This document shows positions 53,941-63,095 of a stretch of 64,000 nt of DNA, piece by piece. How positions within the stretch are numbered: position 1 is the stretch's first letter; each line of letters opens with the position of its first letter. The notes under the pieces are model-generated. The model saw only the letters and a list, made by a program, of their open reading frames with translations. It made no database searches and had not been told where the DNA came from. Where the stretch lies: NCBI GenBank assembly GCA_032052615.1, contig DAMBWF010000001.1:496001-560000 (forward strand), read 5' to 3'. A program made the translations under genes and the position numbers. The DNA comes from Pseudomonas_T sp032052615. Lineage in GTDB: Bacteria > Pseudomonadota > Gammaproteobacteria > Pseudomonadales > Pseudomonadaceae.

Positions 53941-55359
53941 ATGGACGTTCTCATGCTGTTTCTCGACCCCGCCTCGGACACCCCGCTGGTGGCCCAGATC
54001 GTCGCAGGCATCGCCCAGGCCATCGCCGAGCAGCGGCTGCGCCCGGGCAGCAAGCTGCCATCGATCCGCAAGTTCGCCCAGACTCACGGGGTCAGCCCGT
54101 TCACCGTGGTCGAGGCCTACGACCGGCTGGTCGCGCTGGGCCACCTGAGCGCCCAGCGCAACGCCGGCTTCTATGTGCGCGGTCAGCCCGTCGAGGCCTT
54201 GGCGGAGACGCCGGCTGACGAGGCGGAGGGCGCGGCGTTCGATTTCGATGCCCAGCTCCTGCTGCACAAGGTATTCCAGCCCCTGGGCATGGAGTTGCGC
54301 CCCGGCATTGGCCTGCTGCCCGACGCCTGGACCGACCACGACGGCCTGCAGCGCAGCCTGCGCGCCCTGGGTCGGCTCGACCCAAGCCGCTTTTCCGGCT
54401 ACGGCCCGACCAAGGGCGACGCGCGCCTGCGCGGTCGTCTGGCGGACAAGCTGGCCGACGCCCGGATCGCCGCCTCGCCCGACCACCTGATGCTCACCAG
54501 CGGCGCCAGCCAGGCCCTGGACCTGATCTCGCGCTACCTGGTCCAGCGCGGCGACACGGTGCTGGTGGACGAGCCGGGCTACCACAACCTGTTCCTCAAC
54601 CTGCGCTTGCAGGGCGCGCGGCTGGTGGGTATCCCGCGGACCCGCGACGGCCTCGACCTGGCGGCGTTGGAGGAGGCCCTGGCGCGCCATCGGCCCAAGG
54701 CGTTCTTTACCAACACGCGCCTGCAGTGCCCCACCGGCGGCAGCCTGTCCCTGGCGGTGGCCCATCGCCTGCTGCAACTGGCGGAGCGTTATGACTTCCT
54801 GATCGTCGAGAACGACATCTATGCCGATCTCGACCCCGACGGCCGGCAGGCCCTGGCCGGCATGGACCAATTGTCCCGGGTGATCTACGTCGGCAGCCTG
54901 TCCAAGGCCATCGCGCCGGCACTGCGGGTGGGCTTCGTCGCCGCCCACCGGGACCTGATCGACGAGTTGGTGCCGTTGAAAATGGTCAGCGGCCTGACCG
55001 GTTCCGAGATCACCGGGGAGCTGGCCCTGGACGTGCTGCTGCAAGGGCGGCATCGCAAGCACATCAAGCAGGTGCAGGAGAACCTGGCGCGGGCCCACGA
55101 GCAGGTGGCCCGGCGCCTGGATGACGCTGGCCTGGAGCTGTTCGTCGAGCCCCGGGCCGGGCTGTTCCTCTGGGCCCGGCACCACGCCCTGGACGACGCC
55201 ACCGCCCTCGCCACCCGGGCCAAGGAGGAGAAGATCCTGCTAGCGCCGGGGCAGTTGTTCATGCCCGACGCGCGACCGGTGCCCTGGCTGCGCTTCAACG
55301 TCGCCCATTCCCTGGACGACCGGCTCTACCGCTTCCTGGAACGGCAGCGCGGCGACTGA
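53941..55359 (+). CDS. MocR-type regulator (GntR helix fused to aminotransferase)
   Basis: The protein has 472 residues from MDVLMLFLDPASDTPLV. GntR winged helix at about residues 10-75 (LRPGSKLPSIRKFAQTHGVSPFTVVEAYDRLVA), then an aspartate-aminotransferase fold (about 100-470). The PLP-binding lysine is in VGSLSKAIAPALRVGF, with NTRLQCPTGGSLSL and VENDIYADLD also visible. These proteins use PLP-bound amines as effectors. It is divergent from the aldolase gene with a 186-base gap. Confidence 0.93.
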   Translation: MDVLMLFLDPASDTPLVAQIVAGIAQAIAEQRLRPGSKLPSIRKFAQTHGVSPFTVVEAYDRLVALGHLSAQRNAGFYVRGQPVEALAETPADEAEGAAFDFDAQLLLHKVFQPLGMELRPGIGLLPDAWTDHDGLQRSLRALGRLDPSRFSGYGPTKGDARLRGRLADKLADARIAASPDHLMLTSGASQALDLISRYLVQRGDTVLVDEPGYHNLFLNLRLQGARLVGIPRTRDGLDLAALEEALARHRPKAFFTNTRLQCPTGGSLSLAVAHRLLQLAERYDFLIVENDIYADLDPDGRQALAGMDQLSRVIYVGSLSKAIAPALRVGFVAAHRDLIDELVPLKMVSGLTGSEITGELALDVLLQGRHRKHIKQVQENLARAHEQVARRLDDAGLELFVEPRAGLFLWARHHALDDATALATRAKEEKILLAPGQLFMPDARPVPWLRFNVAHSLDDRLYRFLERQRGD

Positions 55360-55438
55360 GGGGCGCGGGGGACGACGAGCCAGGCGGGGACCCTGGCGAA
55401 ACCGGTTCGGGTGGGATGCGCGTCCGGGCGGGTAGCGC

Positions 55439-55930
55439 CTACAGCTCCATCGTCATTTCGTGCCAGGCCATTCCGCCATGCCCGGAGGCGGAGGGGCGGA
55501 CGTAGCGGTAACCGAGGCGCTCGTACAGCGCCACGTGGCGCTCCTTGCACATCAGGTGCAGGGTTCGCTTGCCCAGGCCCCTCATGCGCGCGACGAAGGC
55601 GCCCATCATCGCGGAGGCGAGGCCCTTGCCTTGGTGAGCGGGGTCGATGACCACCGACATGATCACCCCATTCGGCGCCGCCGGGTCGTGGCCGACCAGT
55701 TCCTTGAAGGCTTCGTCCTCCATCACGACTTCGTGGGCGCAGCCGCTGTTGATGAAGCCGATCACCTCGCCGTCCAGTTCCATGATGAGGAAACCGTCGG
55801 GGTACTGGGCGATCCGGGTGGCGATCTTGGCCTCGGTGGCGGCTTCGTCGCCTTCGTAGGCGGAGGTTTCGATCCGATGGCAGTGGGCGGTGTCGGCCGG
55901 GGTGGCCGTGCGGAAGACAGGCGTGATCAT
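55439..55930 (-). CDS. GNAT-family N-acetyltransferase (AANAT-like)
   Basis: The protein has 163 residues from MITPVFRTATPADTAH. Acetyl-CoA motif A region: VVIDPAHQGKGLASAMM with Q-x-x-G-x-A. Motif B: LYERLGYRYVRPS. Preceding EVIGFINSG. Resembles arylalkylamine-type GNAT enzymes. Substrate unknown. It converges on the MocR gene. Confidence 0.85.
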   Translation of the reverse strand: MITPVFRTATPADTAHCHRIETSAYEGDEAATEAKIATRIAQYPDGFLIMELDGEVIGFINSGCAHEVVMEDEAFKELVGHDPAAPNGVIMSVVIDPAHQGKGLASAMMGAFVARMRGLGKRTLHLMCKERHVALYERLGYRYVRPSASGHGGMAWHEMTMEL

Positions 55931-56412
55931 GAGAGATCCGTGGCGGGCCGCGATACGGCGGGAGAGCATGGTAACAGGCCGAGTCGCGGGGCCCGCCTGT
56001 CGGGCCCATGTCCACGCAACGACCGGCGTCGAGCCGGGGCACCCGATCACCGGCGCCATAATGCCGTGGACGCGTCGTTGCCGCCGACCGTCGCGCTGAC
56101 CGGGTTCTCCCGGGCGCGGCTTGCCGCCGCCGCGTAGCCGCGCACTGTTCCTTTCATTGCCGAGGAGAGGAACGTCGCCTCCGCCAGCGCCGCTCATCGG
56201 CGCCCCTGGTGATCGCGCGGGCCGCATCACCGCCCGCCGCAATGGCGAGCGTCATCGTCGCTGTTGAGCACGGTGGTCGCTCCGGGGGCCAGGAGGATGA
56301 CTAGGGGCTTGGCACGCCTCATGCGCCGGTTATCCGGCTGGCCAGGGCGCTCCCTGTCGGCTGGGAAACGGGGGGCATTCGCCGGGCCGTTGCGATTCGA
56401 CGAACGCCCCCG
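55931..56412. other. Intergenic stretch, nothing supported
   Basis: About 480 bases of high-GC DNA between the GNAT gene and the broken AraC gene. No gene, RNA or repeat recognised. Confidence 0.5.
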
Positions 56413-57198
56413 TCAGCGGAAATATGCCTTCGGCGTGGTGCCGGTCATGCCGCGAAAGAACGCAATGAAGGCGCTGTCGCTGGAAAACCCCAACTCCAGG
56501 GCGACGTCCGTCAGGCGTTCGCCGACGCCCAGGCGCTCCACCGCGCGCATCAGGCGCCACTGTTGCCGCCACTGCTGGTAGGAGAGACCGGTGTCGCGCT
56601 TGATCAGGCGGGCGAGGGTGCGTTCGCTGGCGCCCACCCGGCTCGCCAGCGCGTGGAGCGGCGGCGGCAGGTCCTGGCCGTGGAGCGCGACCAGGCGCCG
56701 GTCGGCCGGCAACGGCAGGAGCATGGGCTCCCCGGGAGCCGCCATCAGTTCCTCGATGCACAGGGCGGCCAGGTGGAAGGCCCGGCCCTCGTTCCAGTCC
56801 GTGTCGAAGGGCGCCGAGGACAGCCGTTCGAGCAGCTCCCGCAGCAGCGGCGCGACACTCAGGATACGTGGGGTGGCCGGCAAGCGCTCGCACAACCCGG
56901 GGGAGAAGTACACCGAGCGATACTCCGCCGCCTAGCGGATACGGGCGCGATGGGGCACCTCCGGGGGAATCCAGGCGGCCCGGGTGGGCGGCAGCAGGCA
57001 GAGCAGGGCCGGCCGGTCCAGCTCGATGCGGGTGCAACCGGAGCGGGTGAACAGCACTTGGCCCATGCCGTGGCCATGAGTACCGGAATCGTGGTCCCGC
57101 AGTTCCGAGCGAATGCCGACGACGGGGGCTCCGAGTCGCTCGGGGTCGAAAGGCAGAGTGGGAGCGATCCAGGCCATGGGTTGTCCGGTTTCCGCCAT
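56413..57198 (-). pseudogene. AraC-family regulator interrupted by an in-frame TAG
   Basis: A 262-codon AraC regulator. N-terminal part 57198-56935: MAETGQPMAWIAPTLP, cupin-like GTHGHGMGQVLFTRSG and PPEVPHRARIR. It stops at TAG (56932-56934). The same frame resumes at once with AAEYRSVYFSPGLCERLPATP and runs to the C-terminal double helix-turn-helix (LASRVGASERTLARLIKRDT and LTDVALELGFSSDSAFIAFF). Everything except the amber codon looks intact. Divergent from the MFS gene at 57279, its probable target. Confidence 0.8.
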
Positions 57199-57278
57199 TT
57201 TTAGTCAGGGCATAGACAATAAGCCGGTGCCGGGCTCCCTACAATCGCTGTCCTTTCGAGTCTCGACGGGAGCATTCC

Positions 57279-58412
57279 ATGGACAGCCGCGGAGGGTGGG
57301 CACTGGTCACGGTGCTGCTGATGTTTCCCCAGGTAGTGGAAACCCTCTACAGCCCGGCGCTGCCGGGAATCGGCCAAGGGTTCGGCGTGTCGCCCGGCGA
57401 GGCCGCCCAGACTCTGTCGGTCTACGTCGTCGGCTTCGCCGCCGGCGTCCTGTTCTGGGGGCGCGCCTGCGACGTGGTTGGCCGCCGGCCGGCACTATTG
57501 GCCGGCCTGGCCTGCTATGCCGCTGGCGCGGGCCTCGCGCTGTGCACCGGATCGTTCGGCGGGTTGCTGCTGGCGCGGGTGCTGTCGGCGTTCGGCGCGG
57601 CGGTGGGCTCGGTGGTGACCCAGACCGTGCTGCGCGACCGCTACCAGGGGCCGGAACTGATGCGGGTGTTCGCCGGGATCGGCGTGGCCCTGGCGATCAG
57701 CCCCGCCTTGGGCATCCTGCTCGGCACCGGGCTGAACGAGGCCTTCGGCTATCGCGGCGTGTTCGCCGGGTTGGTTGCGCTCGCGCTGCTGCTGATGGCC
57801 TGGAGTGGCTGCGCGTTTCCGGAAACCCGTCCGGTCGATGCGCCCCCCGCCGCCCTCTGGGCGACCCTGGTGGACATGCTGGCCGACCGGCGCATTCGCT
57901 GGGCGACCCTGCTGGTGGCTTCGTTCAATGCCAGTGTGTTCGCCTACTACGGCCTGGCGGCCTTCCAGTTCGAGCGGGCGGGCCTGGCGCCGGCGCTGTT
58001 CGGCTACAGCGGCCTTTGGCTGGCGGCCGGCTCGCTGCTGGGCGCCCGGCTGGGCCGGGGCTTGCAGGCGCGGGGGTGGTCCGGCGCGCGCATCCTGGGG
58101 CTGGCGGTAGGGATGAACCTGGGGGCGGGGCTGGGCGTGCTGGTACTGGAGGGCTCGGCCCTGTTCGTCCTGCCGATGCTACTGGTCATGGCTGCCTTCG
58201 CCCTGGCCATTCCCCAGGTCCTGGGCTCGGCGCTGGCGGACTATGGCGCGCGCCGGGGCACGGCCGGCGCGCTGTTCGGGCTGTTCTACTACCTGGCGCT
58301 GGGGGCGCAATTGGTGGTGATCGGCTGGAGCCAGCGCCTCGGGCCGAGCCTGCTCGTCTGCGCCCTGGCGACCCTGCTCGGCGCGCTGGGCTATCGGCGC
58401 TACCTGCGATGA
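57279..58412 (+). CDS. MFS drug-efflux-type transporter
   Basis: The protein has 377 residues with 12 predicted helices. DHA1-like features: the first-helix VETLYSPALPGI, the motif GRACDVVGRRPALLAGL after helix 2, and the antiporter motif GIGVALAISPALGILLGTGL in helix 5. A Bcr/CflA-like small-molecule antiporter is the best guess. It is divergent from the broken AraC gene with an 80-base gap. Confidence 0.85.
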   Translation: MDSRGGWALVTVLLMFPQVVETLYSPALPGIGQGFGVSPGEAAQTLSVYVVGFAAGVLFWGRACDVVGRRPALLAGLACYAAGAGLALCTGSFGGLLLARVLSAFGAAVGSVVTQTVLRDRYQGPELMRVFAGIGVALAISPALGILLGTGLNEAFGYRGVFAGLVALALLLMAWSGCAFPETRPVDAPPAALWATLVDMLADRRIRWATLLVASFNASVFAYYGLAAFQFERAGLAPALFGYSGLWLAAGSLLGARLGRGLQARGWSGARILGLAVGMNLGAGLGVLVLEGSALFVLPMLLVMAAFALAIPQVLGSALADYGARRGTAGALFGLFYYLALGAQLVVIGWSQRLGPSLLVCALATLLGALGYRRYLR

Positions 58413-58664
58413 GACGCGGCGGGCCTCGAAGGCCCGGTGGCGCCGGCTGGGGCCGTCGCCTGGAGGAACAAATCCCGAGTCTGCTGGGGGCCATATTCTG
58501 GGCGCCGGTGCCCGCCCGGATCGGGCCGTGTCGGCGCGACCGTGTGGAGGCGGTGGCGCCCCCGTCCTGGCGGTCGGCGTGCCGGATCTTCGCGCCAGCC
58601 GGGTGAAGAGCGCAAGCGATCACCGCGTTTAGCGGGCCCCGACGAAGGGCCGCGATAGCAGCAA

Positions 58665-59546
58665 TCAGCCGGCAAGGGCCTGCACGGTCGGCCGCAACGG
58701 CTGCAACGGGCCGGGCTTGGTCGACCCCGGCCGCAGAAAGCCGAAGATGGCGTCCCGGGTCGCCTCGCTGGCGCGCTTGTGCTCCATGTCGAGGAAATGC
58801 CCGGCATTGGCGATGGTGGCGAAGCGGCTGTCCTCGATCAGGGCGGCGAAACGCCGGGCGTCCGCCGGAGGCGTGTAGGCGTCCCGTTCGCCGTTGACGA
58901 ACAGCAGCGGGATGTCGATGGTCGCGAAGTCGCGGCAGTAGTCCCGGGCCTCCAGGTCGAGCATCTGGCGGATGTGGGCGTGCATCTGCACGTATTCGTG
59001 GTGGTCCAGGCCGACGATGTGCCGGTGGTTGTGGCGCTTGTACAGCGCGTTCAGGTGCTGACCGATGGTGGCGTTGACCAGCTCGGCGACGCGCTCGCGG
59101 TCAGCGCGGCGCAGGTGTTCCAAACCGCGCCGGAGGTAATCCAGCATCGCCTCGTTGAAGGTCGGGGCGAAGGAGGCGATCACCGCCTTCTTCACTGTGG
59201 GCGGCCGCCGGGTCAAGGCCATCAGGGCGGCGATCCCGCCCCAGGAAAAGGCCATCAGGTAGTCCGCGCGGAACCGTTCGATCAGCCCCAGCAGGATGTC
59301 CGCCTCGCGCTCCTTGCCCAAGCACACGCCGCTGACGTTGTAGGCCTTGGAACGGCCGGCGTAGGGGGCGTCGTAGAGCACCACGTTGAAGCGCGGGTAG
59401 AGATAGCGGACCGTCTGGGCGAAGGAAGCGGTGGTGGACAGCGAGCCGTTGACCAGCAGGAAGGTTTGGTCCGCCTGGGGCGAGCGGTAGTGCTCGGTGT
59501 GGATGTTCCAGCCCGCTACCGGGATGACGGCGGTTTCCGCTTTCAT
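58665..59546 (-). CDS. phaG: PhaG-like 3-hydroxyacyl-ACP transacylase/thioesterase
   Basis: The protein has 293 residues (PhaG about 295). It belongs to the PhaG/RhlA group of alpha/beta hydrolases that move 3-hydroxyacyl chains from fatty-acid synthesis to CoA for polyhydroxyalkanoate. Nucleophile Ser101 in MAFSWGGIA, Asp222 in NGERDAYT, His250 in AGHFLDMEHK, and an H-x4-D motif at 176-181. LVNGSLSTTASFAQTVRYLY is closer to PhaG than to RhlA. No PHA synthase lies in the window; in Pseudomonas phaG normally is separate. Confidence 0.8.
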   Translation of the reverse strand: MKAETAVIPVAGWNIHTEHYRSPQADQTFLLVNGSLSTTASFAQTVRYLYPRFNVVLYDAPYAGRSKAYNVSGVCLGKEREADILLGLIERFRADYLMAFSWGGIAALMALTRRPPTVKKAVIASFAPTFNEAMLDYLRRGLEHLRRADRERVAELVNATIGQHLNALYKRHNHRHIVGLDHHEYVQMHAHIRQMLDLEARDYCRDFATIDIPLLFVNGERDAYTPPADARRFAALIEDSRFATIANAGHFLDMEHKRASEATRDAIFGFLRPGSTKPGPLQPLRPTVQALAG

Positions 59547-59662
59547 GTCGCTGCTCCCATGCCGTTGAGTCGAGGCGCCTCGCGCCGGGGACTCCCAGCT
59601 AACCGCATCGGCGTGACAAGGGCATGTCAGCCGGGCCGCCGGCCGACGCGCGGGGCGCGCGG

Positions 59663-60355
59663 TCAGAAGGCCGCGATTTCCTCGGCGGTCAGCGGCCGGT
59701 AGCCCCCGGGCGGCAGGTCGGGGTCGAGCGCCAGAGGGCCGATGCGCTCCCGGTGCAGGCGGACCACCCGGGTGTCGAAATGGCCGAACATCCGCTTGAC
59801 CTGGTGGTAGCGGCCTTCGTGCAGGGACAGGCGCGCCTCGTGGCTGGAGAGGATCTCCAGCCCGGCGGGGAGGGTGGTGAGGTCCTCGTAGGCGAAGTAC
59901 AGGCCACGGGCGAAGGCTTCGACGCAGGCCGGCGGGATCGGCGTTTCGGTGCCGACCCGGTAGACCTTGGGCTGGCGGCTGCCTGGCAGGGTGGCGCGGC
60001 GCGACCAGAGGCCGTCGTCGGTGATCAGCAGGAGGCCGGTGGTGGTCAGGTCGAGGCGCCCAGCCAGGTGCAGGGTCTGGGTGTCCGGTTCGTCCAGCAG
60101 GTCGATCACGGTCCGGTGGTGGGGATGTCGGGTGGCGCTGACGCAGCCGGCCGGCTTGTGCAGCATGAAGTAACGGGCGGGGCCGCCGCCCTGGAGCGCC
60201 AGGTCGTCCAGTTCCACCCGCTGGAAGCGCGATACCGGGCGCTCGCCGTCGGCTTCGACGAGCCCGTCGACCCTTACCCGGCGCGCCACCAGTGCTTGGC
60301 GTACGCTTTGGCGGCTGAGGCCCGCCAAGTGCCCCAGCAGGCGATCCAGGCGCAT
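59663..60355 (-). CDS. rsuA: 16S rRNA pseudouridine(516) synthase, RsuA type
   Basis: The protein has 230 residues (E. coli RsuA 231). N-terminal S4 RNA-binding domain (MRLDRLLGHLAGLSRQSVRQ), then the catalytic domain with LAGRLDLTTTGLLLITDDG, where Asp in RLD is the nucleophile. C-terminal EGRYHQVKRMFGHFDTRVV. Start overlaps the stop of the CWC gene by one base (TGATG), so they form a translationally coupled pair. Confidence 0.92.
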   Translation of the reverse strand: MRLDRLLGHLAGLSRQSVRQALVARRVRVDGLVEADGERPVSRFQRVELDDLALQGGGPARYFMLHKPAGCVSATRHPHHRTVIDLLDEPDTQTLHLAGRLDLTTTGLLLITDDGLWSRRATLPGSRQPKVYRVGTETPIPPACVEAFARGLYFAYEDLTTLPAGLEILSSHEARLSLHEGRYHQVKRMFGHFDTRVVRLHRERIGPLALDPDLPPGGYRPLTAEEIAAF

Positions 60356-60564
60356 CAGCGGGCCGCTTCCGCCCGGCCGGCGGCGCACCGCGGACACAGG
60401 CAGGCACGGTCGCGGGCCTCCGCCGGCAGACGCTCCAGGGCCTCGGCGGACAGCGTGGCCTGAAAGCACCAGCACGGCTGGTCGCGGGTGGCCGGGCTGG
60501 CTTGGGTGCAACGGTTCGGCTGACCGCAGAGCGGGCAGCGGCTAGGGTCGAGTGGGTCGGACAT
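60355..60564 (-). CDS. Cysteine-rich CWC-family small protein
   Basis: The protein has 69 residues. Cysteines at CPLCGQPNRC, then CWCF, then CLCPRC fit the cysteine-rich CWC family; they are likely zinc ligands. It is coupled to rsuA by a one-base overlap. Function unknown; the pairing suggests an RNA-related role. Confidence 0.8.
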   Translation of the reverse strand: MSDPLDPSRCPLCGQPNRCTQASPATRDQPCWCFQATLSAEALERLPAEARDRACLCPRCAAGRAEAAR

Positions 60565-60756
60565 GGCGGCGGAAACTGGAAGGCGTGGCCAAGGGTGGCG
60601 CGTGACGCGCGGCGATGCAAGCGGGGAGGCTGGACGGGGAGCGAGGCGCAGGGGGAGCGCGCGTGGACCGGCGGATCGCGATACGCCCCGTTTTCCGCTG
60701 TCCTACATCGCGGGCGCCGATTGTCGTCGCGCCTCTCGCGATCGAAGGAGGCCGCC

Positions 60757-61077
60757 ATGTATCGAGCACTCATCCTGGCTTCATGGGGCGCGCTCCTTGG
60801 AGGATGCGCCGTCTACGACGCGCCTCGTTACGCCTATCCGGTAAGGGTGGAACCGGTTCGCTACTACTCCTTGCCTTACTCGCGATGGCCGGCGCCGGTG
60901 ATCTACGTGCCCGGGCCGCGCTATTACGACTACCGGGCGCCGCCGCCCCCGCGCTTCTTGCCGCCGCCGCCCCGCTGGGGGCCGGGCTACTGGCCGCCGG
61001 GCCCGGGATACGGGCCGGGGGCGCCGGCCTTCCGGCCATCGCCACGCCCCTGGGTGCGCGGCATGCCGATGCGCTGA
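60757..61077 (+). CDS. Small Pro/Tyr/Gly-rich lipoprotein
   Basis: The protein has 106 residues from MYRALILASWGALLGGC (lipobox LGGC; GGAGG site 6 bases upstream). The mature protein is dominated by Pro, Tyr, Arg and Gly (RYYDYRAPPPPRFLPPPPRW, GPGYWPPGPGYGPG). Probably an outer-membrane-anchored, extended structural polypeptide. It is convergent with the acyl-CoA operon, 4 bases between. Confidence 0.7.
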   Translation: MYRALILASWGALLGGCAVYDAPRYAYPVRVEPVRYYSLPYSRWPAPVIYVPGPRYYDYRAPPPPRFLPPPPRWGPGYWPPGPGYGPGAPAFRPSPRPWVRGMPMR

Positions 61078-61081
61078 GGCG

Positions 61082-62185
61082 CTACAGGTCGGCGAGGGGA
61101 TGGGGGCCGTGCCAGGTCGGCTCGAAATGCGCGGCCACCACGCCCTCGGGCACGCTCTCGATGTCCGGCCAGTGCCAACGGGGCCGCTGGTCCTTGTCGA
61201 TGAGCCGCGCCCGGACGCCCTCGGGGAATTCGGGGTGGCGGCAGCAATTCAGGCTCATGGCGTATTCCAGGCGGAATACTTCGGCCAGGGACAGGTGCCG
61301 GGCGCGGGCGATCTGCTCCCAGACCAAGTGGGCGGTGAGCGGGCAGCCCCCGGCCAGGGTCTTCGCCGCTCGCGCCAACAGCGGGTCCGGGTCGTCCGCC
61401 AGGGCCACCAGCGCCCGCCAGGCCGCCGGGGCATCGCTCACGTCCAGCAGCGCATCAAGGCGCTCCCGGCGCGGCAGCCACTGGGGCTCGGGCAGGAGTG
61501 GACGGGCCTCCTGGCCGAGGGCCTGCAGCAGGCTGATGAGCTGCGCCCCGGGGCGTTCCCGCCAATTCAACTGGGCGAGTCCTTCCAGCAGCGATTCTTG
61601 CTGGTCTTCCCCGAGGAAACGGTCCGCCAAACCCAGGTCGAGGGCATCGCGGGCATTCATCGGGCTGCCGGTGAGGCCGAGGAACAGCCCCAGTCGGCCA
61701 GGGAGCCGGGACAGGAAATGACTGGCGCCCACGTCGGGATAGAGGCCGATGCCGATTTCCGGCATGGCCAGGCGGCTGCTGGGGGTGACGATGCGTATCG
61801 ACGCGCCTTGCAACAGGCCCATGCCGCCGCCCAGCACATGGCCGTGGGCCCAGCACAGCAAGGGTTTCGGGTAGGTGTGCAGGCGGTGGTCGAGGCGGTA
61901 TTCCTCGGCGAAGAAGTGGACGGCCAGCGGTGGTACGTCGGCCGGCCGCTCGCGGCAGGCTTCGGCGAGCTGGCGCACGTCGCCGCCGGCGCAGAAGGCT
62001 TTCTCGCCCAGGCCGCGCAGCAGGACGCAGACAATCCCATCGTCCATTGCCCAGCTTCCGAGCCGATCGGCTAGGGCTCGGATCATCGGCAGCGACAAGG
62101 CGTTGAGGGTGTCCGCTGCCGCCAGGGTGGCGATGCCGATGCGCAGGCCGTGCGCGATGGGGCGTTCCTCGAATCGAACCGTCAC
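61082..62185 (-). CDS. 3-hydroxyisobutyryl-CoA hydrolase-type crotonase
   Basis: The protein has 367 residues with a GTG start at 62185, behind GGAG at spacing 7; no ATG is better placed, and a longer open frame to 62401 lacks family residues. Crotonase fold with HIBYL-CoA hydrolase features: KAFCAGGDVRQL, HGHVLGGGMGLL, AMPEIGIGLYPDVGASHFLSRLPG, and a C-terminal NCCRHPEFPEGVRARLIDKD. Role: valine-type branched acyl-CoA breakdown, judged by family. From memory, an equivalent gene precedes a dspI-type hydratase in P. aeruginosa. Confidence 0.88.
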   Translation of the reverse strand: MTVRFEERPIAHGLRIGIATLAAADTLNALSLPMIRALADRLGSWAMDDGIVCVLLRGLGEKAFCAGGDVRQLAEACRERPADVPPLAVHFFAEEYRLDHRLHTYPKPLLCWAHGHVLGGGMGLLQGASIRIVTPSSRLAMPEIGIGLYPDVGASHFLSRLPGRLGLFLGLTGSPMNARDALDLGLADRFLGEDQQESLLEGLAQLNWRERPGAQLISLLQALGQEARPLLPEPQWLPRRERLDALLDVSDAPAAWRALVALADDPDPLLARAAKTLAGGCPLTAHLVWEQIARARHLSLAEVFRLEYAMSLNCCRHPEFPEGVRARLIDKDQRPRWHWPDIESVPEGVVAAHFEPTWHGPHPLADL

Positions 62186-62276
62186 GGGCAGCTCCGGGTT
62201 GCAATGAAGGGCGTGGAGATCATCGGCGCGTGCCCGGGCGAGCGGCCCGGGCGGCGGATGATGAGGAGATGAGCCA

Positions 62277-63095
62277 TCAGCGATTGCGCCATTGCGGGTC
62301 GCGTTTTTCCAGAAAGGCGTTGACTCCCTCGCGGGTATCCTCGGCCTCGAACAGGTCGACGAAGCGTTCCCGCTCCTCGGCCAGCCAGGCGTTGGGGCCA
62401 CGCTCGCGAGCCCCCTGGATCAATGGCTTGATGGCGCGCACGGCCACCGGGCTCTGCCGGGCCACCTTGGACGCCAGCAGCAGCGCCGCGCCCCGGGCTT
62501 CGCCGGTGTCCACGACCTGCTCCACCAAGCCGATGCGCAGCGCGGTCTCGGCGTCCACCCGCTCGCCACAGAGGATTATCCGCTTGGCCCAGCCTTCGCC
62601 CACCAGCCAGGGCAGCGCCTGGGTGCCGCCGGCGCAAGGCAGCAGGCCGACGGCCGCTTCGGGCAGGGCCATCTGGGCCTGGCGCTCGGCGATGCGCAGG
62701 TCGCAGGCGAGGGCGCATTCCAGGCCGCCGCCCATGGCGTAGCCGTTGATCGCGGCGATCGAGACCCCGCGAAAGTCCCGCAGCGCCTCGAAGGCTTCAC
62801 CGAAGCGGCGCGCCATTTCCCGGGCGCGGTTGCGGTCGCCGTCGGCGAACAGGTTGAGGTCGGCGCCGGCGCTGAAGAACTTACCGCCCTGGCCGGTGAT
62901 CACCAGGGCATAGATATCGTCGTCTCGGTTGAGATGCTCGACCAACTGCTTGAGGCCGATCAAGGATTCCCGGTCCCAGGTATTGGCCGGGGGATGGTTG
63001 ATGGTCAGCAGGGCGGTATGGCCGTGCTTCTCCACCGTGAGTTTATGGGTCAGGTCGGACGGGCCGGGGCCATAGGCTTCGACAGCGGTGTTCAT
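62277..63095 (-). CDS. Enoyl-CoA hydratase/isomerase
   Basis: The protein has 272 residues. Crotonase fold with the oxyanion-hole region KFFSAGADLNLF and AAINGYAMGGGLECALACDLRIA; the catalytic Glu region is ALPEAAVGLLPCAGGTQ. The start overlaps the end of the acyl-CoA dehydrogenase gene (ATGA). The P. aeruginosa counterpart by position, as I recall, is the gene studied as dspI for the dispersion signal cis-2-decenoic acid; I do not claim the same activity here. Confidence 0.9.
   Translation of the reverse strand: MNTAVEAYGPGPSDLTHKLTVEKHGHTALLTINHPPANTWDRESLIGLKQLVEHLNRDDDIYALVITGQGGKFFSAGADLNLFADGDRNRAREMARRFGEAFEALRDFRGVSIAAINGYAMGGGLECALACDLRIAERQAQMALPEAAVGLLPCAGGTQALPWLVGEGWAKRIILCGERVDAETALRIGLVEQVVDTGEARGAALLLASKVARQSPVAVRAIKPLIQGARERGPNAWLAEERERFVDLFEAEDTREGVNAFLEKRDPQWRNR

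Noticed and set aside
58665..59546. RhlA (rhamnolipid precursor enzyme) as identity of the PhaG-like protein
   Set aside because: The segments NGSLSTTASFAQTV and HFLDMEHK match PhaG better than RhlA, and no rhlB or rhlR gene is nearby. The two families are close, so an enzymatic test would decide.
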